In this document: positions 59,568-64,000 of the stretch, one piece after another
How the letters are laid out: each line of letters opens with the position of its first letter
Numbering within the stretch: position 1 is the stretch's first letter
Assembly: GCA_963837445.1 (NCBI GenBank)
Contig: CAWINK010000020.1
Coordinates: 124,001 to 188,000, forward strand
DNA: 64,000 nt
Source: JACVRW01 sp963837445
Lineage (GTDB): Bacteria > Actinomycetota > Thermoleophilia > Solirubrobacterales > Thermoleophilaceae
Direction of reading: 5' to 3'
Translations under genes and position numbers: made by a program
Notes under the pieces: model-generated
The model's input: the letters and a program-made list of their open reading frames with translations, nothing else
Told to the model about the DNA's origin: nothing
The model's database searches: none

Positions 59568-60234
59568 GGTCCCTCAATCTCTTCAGCTGCATCGATGCGT
59601 GCTTGGCGGTCAGCTCGAGCTTCCAGAGCGTCACGAACAGCAGCGCCATGCCCACGACCGCCACCAGGAAGGTGAGCCGCATGTCCCCCGGCATGCTCCC
59701 GCCGGTCTGGGAGAGCACCCGCGGGTGGGTGTACTCCTCCGCGAGCCTCACGGCGATGAAGTTCAGCGGCACGAACGCGCCCGCCGTGATGGCGAAGACC
59801 GACGAGTAGCGCGCCTGGCGGTCCGGGTCCTCGATCGAGAAGCGCAGCGGGTAGTAGACGCAGTACAGGAGGAACACCACGAGGAACGACACCAGCACCG
59901 GCTCGTCCCACAGCCACCAGTGGCCCCAGGACGCCTTCGCCCAGATCGACCCCGTGATCAGCACCGCGAGGCCCAGGATGATCGAGAGGTGGATGGCCAC
60001 GTACGAGCGCATGTCCCAGGAGCGGTCGCCGCTGCGCAGGTGGCGGATCCCGAACACGCCTCCCGCCACGAACCCGCACAGCGCGACGATCGCCATCGGC
60101 ACGTGGATGTAGAAGATCTTCTGGACGAAGCCCTGGTCGGCGTCGTTGGGCGCGTAGAAGAACACGAGCGCCAGCGCCGTCGTGATGGTCACGGCGGCGG
60201 CTGCGGCGAGCGGCGCGAGGCCCTTGGAATACAT
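59548..60234 (-). CDS. ccmC: heme exporter / cytochrome c assembly protein CcmC
   Basis: A membrane protein of 228 residues in the heme-handling family. Six helices surround the tryptophan-rich motif ASWGHWWLWDEP (W at 103-109), which binds heme at the outer face. Two conserved His flank it (YIHVPMAIVALCGF, His44; and EYTHPRVLSQTGGSMP). Also seen is LLYCVYYPLRFSIEDPDRQA. ATG 60234 shares one base with the ccmB stop (TGATG); the open frame further upstream is antisense-like overlap with ccmB. Confidence 0.92.
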   Translation of the reverse strand: MYSKGLAPLAAAAAVTITTALALVFFYAPNDADQGFVQKIFYIHVPMAIVALCGFVAGGVFGIRHLRSGDRSWDMRSYVAIHLSIILGLAVLITGSIWAKASWGHWWLWDEPVLVSFLVVFLLYCVYYPLRFSIEDPDRQARYSSVFAITAGAFVPLNFIAVRLAEEYTHPRVLSQTGGSMPGDMRLTFLVAVVGMALLFVTLWKLELTAKHASMQLKRLRDRARVAA

Positions 60235-60908
60235 CAGTCCTCGAGCAGGAAGTCGAAGACCGCTACGGAGAGAAGCACGAACACCACATCGTAAAGAGTG
60301 AGGACCGCAAGCCAGCGCCCGAGGTCCTCCGGACCGGCGTCCTGGCGCATCAGCGGCTCGGTGGCCTGGGCGCACGCGATCAGGAGCGGCACGAGCAGCG
60401 GAAGCAGCAGCAGCGGCACGATCAGCTCGCGCGCGCGGGTCTCGGCGGCCAGCGCCGCCACGAGCGCACCCACGGCCGCCAGGCCCACGTTGCCTAGGGC
60501 GAGGATCACGAGCAGTTCGGGAAACGCGCCGCCGAGGCCCGGGCCGAGCAGCAGCAGCGCGAACGCCGGCACGGCCAGCAGCTCCACGGCCGTGAGGAAC
60601 AGGAACAGCGCCGCCGCCTTCGCCACGAACAGCGAGGTGCGGTCCACCGGCGCGAGCAGCAGGCCGTCGATGCCGCCCTGCTCGCGCTCGGCGGCGAACA
60701 GGCGCGTCACGCCGATCACGGCCGCCAGCAGCAGCGTCACCCACAGCACCCCCGAGGCCAGCTCGCCATCGAGCGAGTCGCGATCGAGCCCGAAGTGGAA
60801 GAGCACGTAGACCGTGACCGAGAACAGCACCATCGCGGGCACCGACTCCTTGGTGCGCAGCTCGATCAGCAGGTCCTTGCGCAGGATCGCGCGAGCGGTG
60901 CCGATCAC
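60234..60908 (-). CDS. ccmB: heme exporter membrane subunit CcmB
   Basis: 224 residues with six membrane helices: ILRKDLLIELRTKESVPAMV at the start (typical CcmB), SGVLWVTLLLAAVIGVTRLF, AAEREQGGIDGLLLAPVDRT and the loop LGNVGLAAVGALVAALAAET, then LIVPLLLLPLLVPLLIACAQ and YDVVFVLLSVAVFDFLLED. It is the permease partner of CcmA in the heme-release ATPase. ATG-type start at 60908 overlaps the ccmA stop; its own stop overlaps the ccmC start. Confidence 0.93.
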   Translation of the reverse strand: MIGTARAILRKDLLIELRTKESVPAMVLFSVTVYVLFHFGLDRDSLDGELASGVLWVTLLLAAVIGVTRLFAAEREQGGIDGLLLAPVDRTSLFVAKAAALFLFLTAVELLAVPAFALLLLGPGLGGAFPELLVILALGNVGLAAVGALVAALAAETRARELIVPLLLLPLLVPLLIACAQATEPLMRQDAGPEDLGRWLAVLTLYDVVFVLLSVAVFDFLLED

Positions 60909-61552
60909 CGGTACAGCTCCGCGCCCACCGGCGCCGGGCGGCCGTTTCTCAACCCGAGGCTGAGGTCGCTCTCCGCCAGTGCGCCCTCCACGTCGTGGCT
61001 CACCAGCACGCGCGTGCGTCCCGATGCTCGGCCGATCAGCGGCTCGAGCAGGTCGACCGCGGCCGGGTCGAGGTTGGCGCGCGGCTCGTCGAGCAGCAGG
61101 ACGGCCGGCTCGTGAAGCACGGCGCGCGCGGCGGCGAGCCGCTGGACGAGGCCCTTGGAGAGATCCCTCACCGGGTCGTCGGCGCGCGCCTCCATGCCGA
61201 CTGCGGCGAGCAACTCCTCGACGCGCGCGGGCGGCAGCCCGTGCAGCCGCGCGTGGTAGCGCAGGTTCTCGCGCCCGCTTAGCTCCCGGTAGAGCAGCGG
61301 CTCGTGCCCGAGGTAGCCCACCTCGGCCGGCAGCTTCCAGCGCTCGCCGGGCAGATCCGCGCCGAGCACCCGCGCGCTGCCGCCGTGCGGGCGCAGCAGC
61401 CCCGCGAGCACGCGCAGCAGCGTCGTCTTGCCCGCGCCGTTACCGCCGAGGACGGCGAGCGTCTGCCCCTCCTCCACGCGCACGCTCACGCCGGCGAGCG
61501 CGACCCGCTCGCCGTACCGCCGCTCGAGGCGTTCGAGCTCGATCGCAGCCAC
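60905..61552 (-). CDS. ccmA: heme exporter ATP-binding subunit CcmA
   Basis: 215 residues of the ABC ATPase fold. Walker A is LGGNGAGKTTLLR (36-47), then the Q-loop region VGYLGHEPLLYREL, the signature DLSKGLVQRLAAARA and Walker B AVLLLDEPRANLDPAAVDLL, followed by the switch His in VLVSHDV. CcmA powers release of holo-CcmE from CcmC. It is the first gene of the ccmABCD-hemAC block and is divergent from the VOC gene, with 23 bp between the starts. Confidence 0.92.
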   Translation of the reverse strand: MAAIELERLERRYGERVALAGVSVRVEEGQTLAVLGGNGAGKTTLLRVLAGLLRPHGGSARVLGADLPGERWKLPAEVGYLGHEPLLYRELSGRENLRYHARLHGLPPARVEELLAAVGMEARADDPVRDLSKGLVQRLAAARAVLHEPAVLLLDEPRANLDPAAVDLLEPLIGRASGRTRVLVSHDVEGALAESDLSLGLRNGRPAPVGAELYR

Positions 61553-61575
61553 GCGCGGAAGCCTATGCTTCGGCC

Positions 61576-62010
61576 ATGGCGCGGATGGTCGGCATCAACC
61601 ACGTCGCGCTTACCGTCGGCGACGTGGACCAGGCAGTCGAGTTCTACGGCCGCATCTTCGAGCTCGAGCTGCGTGGACGCGTGCCCGGCATGGCGTTCCT
61701 CGACATGGGCGATCAGTTCCTGGCGCTCGCCCAGAGCCAGCCCGGCGCGCCCGACGAGCACCGCCACTTCGGGCTCGTGGTGGACGACCGAGCGCGGGTG
61801 CGGCAGGCGCTTCAGAGCGCAGACGTAGAGATCGAGCCCGGTCGCGGCCTCCACTTCAAGGACCCGTGGGGAAACCGCGTGGAGGTCGTGCAGTACTCCG
61901 AGGTCCAGTTCACCAAGGCGCCCCCGGTGCTGGCCGGGATGGGCCTCGACGGGCTCGGGAAGTCGGAGTCGGCGCAGCAGGAGCTGCGCGACAAGGGCCT
62001 CGGGCCCTAG
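61576..62010 (+). CDS. VOC-family (glyoxalase fold) protein
   Basis: 144 residues. One complete module with GINHVALTVGDVDQAVEFYG, RIFELELRGRVPGMAFLDMG, HRHFGLVVDDRARVRQALQS and FKDPWGNRVEVVQYSEVQFT is visible, with putative metal-ligand positions His9 and the Glu in RVEVVQY. It could act as a glyoxalase-like lyase or dioxygenase; no substrate can be named. ATG 61576 is taken because the first module begins there. Its stop overlaps the convergent mog gene by 4 bp. Confidence 0.85.
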   Translation: MARMVGINHVALTVGDVDQAVEFYGRIFELELRGRVPGMAFLDMGDQFLALAQSQPGAPDEHRHFGLVVDDRARVRQALQSADVEIEPGRGLHFKDPWGNRVEVVQYSEVQFTKAPPVLAGMGLDGLGKSESAQQELRDKGLGP

Positions 62011-62480
62011 CTCTCGCGCTCGAGCAGCTCCGCCGCGTGCTCGAGCGTCGGCTCGACGATCGGCCACGACTGCTCGATCGCCTTCGGGTTGCCCGGCAGG
62101 TTCACGATCAGCGTGCGCCCGCGCACGCCTGACACGCCGCGCGTGAGCAGCCCGAGCGGCGTGTGCTGGCGCGAGTCGGCCCGGATCGCCTCGGCGTAGC
62201 CGGGTGCCTCGCGGTCGATCGCGGCGCGCGTGGCCTCGGGCGTCACGTCGTCAACGGTGAGCCCCGTGCCGCCCGTCGTGAAGATGAAGCGCACGCCGTC
62301 GTGGTCGGCGAGGCGCTTGAGCGCGGCGAGGATCGACTCGCGGTCGTCGGAGACGACCTCGTGCTGGACATCCAGACCCGCGGCCTCGCAGAGCCGCACG
62401 AGCGCCGGTCCGGACACGTCCTCGCCCTCGCCTCGGGCGAGCGAGCTCGACACCGTGACCACCGCCGCGCGGGCGCTCAC
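62007..62480 (-). CDS. molybdenum cofactor biosynthesis protein (MogA/MoaB family)
   Basis: 157 residues. Residues 3-12 read ARAAVVTVSS, then HEVVSDDRESILAALKRLAD and RFIFTTGGTGLTVDDVTPEA, the molybdopterin-binding signature TTGGTGxxxxDVTPE; later come GLLTRGVSGVRGRTLIVNLP and GNPKAIEQSWPIVEPTLEHA. It adenylylates molybdopterin or binds it. The GTG start at 62480 overlaps the moaC stop. Other moa or moe genes are not in the window. Confidence 0.9.
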   Translation of the reverse strand: MSARAAVVTVSSSLARGEGEDVSGPALVRLCEAAGLDVQHEVVSDDRESILAALKRLADHDGVRFIFTTGGTGLTVDDVTPEATRAAIDREAPGYAEAIRADSRQHTPLGLLTRGVSGVRGRTLIVNLPGNPKAIEQSWPIVEPTLEHAAELLERES

Positions 62481-62905
62481 GGCTCGCGGCGCCAGTCCTG
62501 GCGCCCGCCCGACTTCTCGAGCAGGGCGATCTCCGCGATCTCCACGCCGCGCTCGATTCCCTTGACCATGTCGTAGACGGTGAGCGCGGCCACCGAGGCG
62601 GCGGTGAGCGCCTCCATCTCGACTCCGGTCGGGCCCGTGGTGCGCGCCTCTGTCTCGATCTCCACCCGGTCGTCGAGCACCTCGATGCGGACGTCCACGA
62701 ACGACAGCGCCAGCGGGTGGCAGAGCGGGATCAGCTCGGCCGTGCGCTTGGCGGCCTGGATGCCCGCGATGCGGGCGGTCGAGACCACGTCGCCCTTGGG
62801 CGCGTCGCCGCGTGCCACCGCCGCCGCGGTCTCCGCCGACATGCGCACCACGGCTCGCGCCAGCGCATGCCGGTCGGTGTCCTCTTTGTCGCCCACGTCG
62901 ACCAT
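62477..62905 (-). CDS. moaC: cyclic pyranopterin monophosphate synthase MoaC
   Basis: Second enzyme of molybdenum cofactor synthesis, forming cPMP from the MoaA product. It shows MVDVGDKEDTDRHALARAVV, GDVVSTARIAGIQAAKRTAE, LIPLCHPLALSFVDVRIEVL and TGVEMEALTAASVAALTVYD, then MVKGIERGVEIAEI. MoaC usually begins about 12 residues earlier with LTHLDEAGSAR, and exactly that reading continues in frame upstream of ATG 62905. A CTG at 62,950 overlapping the preceding gene's stop may be the true start. Confidence 0.93.
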   Translation of the reverse strand: MVDVGDKEDTDRHALARAVVRMSAETAAAVARGDAPKGDVVSTARIAGIQAAKRTAELIPLCHPLALSFVDVRIEVLDDRVEIETEARTTGPTGVEMEALTAASVAALTVYDMVKGIERGVEIAEIALLEKSGGRQDWRREP

Positions 62906-62942
62906 CCGGGCGCTCCCGGCCTCGTCGAGGTGTGTGAGGTCG

Positions 62943-63683
62943 TCAGGCAGGCTGGTGGGTCCGCTGCGCCGCCGCGATCAGGTCGCGCACGGCGTGCTCG
63001 TCGCCGCGTCGGAGCAGCTCGATCGGATCGGGGTCGCCGTTCACGATCGACTCGAAGAAGACCTTGCGGTCCTGATAGGTGGGCAGGGTGCCCTTGGCCC
63101 AGCCGCGTACCTCGTTGAGCATGATCGCGAGGCGGGCGTAGGGCTCGCCGTATTCCGCGGCGATCTCGTCGCGGATCCGCTTCGCGAGCGCCGGAGAGGC
63201 GCCCGCGGTCGAGATCGCGATCGCGAGCGGTCCGGTGCGGATGATGGCCGGGAGGATGAAGTTGCAGAGCGGCGGCACGTCCACCACGTTCACGAGCATC
63301 GCGCGCCGCTCGGCGTCGTCGTAGATCTGGATGTTCACGTCGGTGTCGTCGGTGGCGGCGATCACCATGAACACGCCCTCGAGGTCCTCAGCGCCGGCGT
63401 ACTCGCGCCGCTCCCAGCGAATCGAGCCCTCGCCCGCCAGCTCGCGCAGCGGCTCGATCGCGCTGGGCGCGATCAGCACGACGTCGCCCTCGCAGGCGAG
63501 CAGCCCCTCGACCTTCTCGAGGCCGATGTGACCGCCCCCGACCACCACGCAGCGGCGCCCGCTCAGCTTCAGGCACGCGATGTAGAAGGGGATGTCGAGC
63601 ATCCCCTGAACGCAGCTCTGGTCGCAGACGCCCTTCCGGAGCTGGCATACGCATTCCTTGCCGGCGTAGGCCTGTGCTGGCAT
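62943..63683 (-). CDS. precorrin-2 dehydrogenase / siroheme synthase N-terminal-type protein
   Basis: Oxidises precorrin-2 to sirohydrochlorin and may chelate iron. 246 residues with DIPFYIACLKLSGRRCVVVG, the NAD site GGGHIGLEKVEGLLACEGDV, VFMVIAATDDTDVNIQIYDD, LVNVVDVPPLCNFILPAIIR and AISTAGASPALAKRIRDEIA. The extra 27 N-terminal residues before MLDIPFY hold a four-cysteine cluster (CVCQLRKGVCDQSC), not usual in this family. Start ATG 63683 has a promoter-like sequence 7 nt upstream and may be leaderless; an inner ATG at 63602 would give the standard length. Confidence 0.88.
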   Translation of the reverse strand: MPAQAYAGKECVCQLRKGVCDQSCVQGMLDIPFYIACLKLSGRRCVVVGGGHIGLEKVEGLLACEGDVVLIAPSAIEPLRELAGEGSIRWERREYAGAEDLEGVFMVIAATDDTDVNIQIYDDAERRAMLVNVVDVPPLCNFILPAIIRTGPLAIAISTAGASPALAKRIRDEIAAEYGEPYARLAIMLNEVRGWAKGTLPTYQDRKVFFESIVNGDPDPIELLRRGDEHAVRDLIAAAQRTHQPA

Positions 63684-63690
63684 GCAATTC

Positions 63691-63717
63691 AGTGTAGGGG
63701 GGTAGGCCTGATTGCAA
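63691..63717 (-). promoter_or_regulatory. possible promoter for a leaderless siroheme gene
   Basis: Reading the minus strand: TTGCAA (63,717-63,712), a 15-bp spacer and TACACT (63,696-63,691), then 7 bases to ATG 63683. A -10 box this close puts the transcription start at or near the A of the ATG, as in leaderless actinobacterial mRNAs. The spacer is short for a standard promoter, so this is tentative. Confidence 0.35.
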
Positions 63718-64000
63718 GTGCGTAGAGGAGCGGGTGCCGCCGTCCTTGTCGTTGCCGTCGCGATGTCGATTACCCCGGCCGCGATCGCCTCCGCGCCCGA
63801 CTGGTCCCAACCGGTCGAGATCGCCGGGAGCGGCACCGGGTCGAGCGTCGGGATCGACGGTCGCGGGACGATCACTGCTGCGTGGTTCACAGAGGAGCGG
63901 CAGGCGTTCGCGGCCACGCGTGAGGCGGGCTCCAAGCGCTTCCAGCAGCCGGTCAGCCTGGGCGGCGCAGGCGCGGTGGCCCCTCAGCTTGCCGTGAATG
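63718..64000 (+). CDS. secreted protein (partial, C-terminus beyond window)
   Basis: 94 residues before the edge. GTG 63718 starts a signal peptide (basic RRG, then AAVLVVAVAMSITPAAIASA) with probable cleavage after ASA. The mature part (PDWSQPVEIAGSGTGSSVGI, DGRGTITAAWFTEERQAFAA, RFQQPVSLGGAGAVAPQLAV) has the rhythm of a beta-propeller with short repeats ending in GxxxxPQLAVN, common in Thermoleophilia secreted proteins. It is divergent from the siroheme gene with 34 bp between. Confidence 0.72.
   Translation, partial: MRRGAGAAVLVVAVAMSITPAAIASAPDWSQPVEIAGSGTGSSVGIDGRGTITAAWFTEERQAFAATREAGSKRFQQPVSLGGAGAVAPQLAVN

Overview
The window is high-GC DNA with dense, overlapping genes, many GTG starts and ATGA/GTGA stop-start junctions. 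Together with cobA-hemD fusion, ccmABCD next to hemA, secreted thrombospondin-3/RTX-like proteins and a TIGR02960-type sigma factor, this suggests an actinobacterium, most plausibly of the Thermoleophilia/Solirubrobacterales type. That placement is an inference from gene content, not a measured phylogeny.

Region 1 (1-22,500) is a surface-polysaccharide locus. It holds a partial rmlC, two O-antigen ligase/polymerase-like membrane proteins, four family-2 and one family-4 glycosyltransferases, a flippase, a polyprenyl-phosphate sugar-1-phosphate transferase and several methyltransferases. It also holds a set for a dTDP-3-amino-3,6-dideoxyhexose: a DegT aminotransferase, two tandem FdtA/QdtA-type ketoisomerases and a hexapeptide acyltransferase. 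Between about 5.4 and 12.8 kb almost every gene carries single-base frameshifts, mostly +1 in G/C contexts. Local sequence error is the likeliest cause.

Region 2 (22,500-36,550) is mostly minus strand. A coupled operon encodes a multi-pass membrane protein, a BNR-type lipoprotein, a thrombospondin-3 repeat protein and a large LVIVD/RTX-type secreted protein. It is followed by glnB-amt, an ECF sigma factor with a SnoaL-like tail, a VOC protein, a GNAT enzyme and a secreted penicillin-acylase-type Ntn hydrolase.

Region 3 (36,550-46,600) is accessory DNA beside a tRNA-Arg(CCT) gene. A 42-bp exact copy of the 3' part of that tRNA lies at 38,606, so about 7.9 kb is bracketed by direct repeats like an integrated element. 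Further tRNA-Arg fragments lie at 29.8, 36.6 and 37.4 kb, and a degenerate one at 45.7 kb. Three of these are attached to a repeated segment of about 200 bp. The cargo includes three DUF1990-type genes (one broken), an SRPBCC protein, an HTH regulator facing a tandem palindromic array, DUF2294, an ECF sigma factor and broken Fic, ferritin-like and methyltransferase fragments. No intact integrase was found.

Region 4 (46,600-64,000) is housekeeping: thiI, galT, a thioredoxin-like lipoprotein, an SF2 helicase with a long charged tail, and birA. A tightly overlapping tetrapyrrole/cytochrome c block then follows (ccmA-ccmB-ccmC-ccmD-hemA-hemC-cobA/hemD-SAM hydrolase-birA). The molybdenum cofactor genes mog and moaC, a siroheme dehydrogenase and the start of a secreted protein complete the window.
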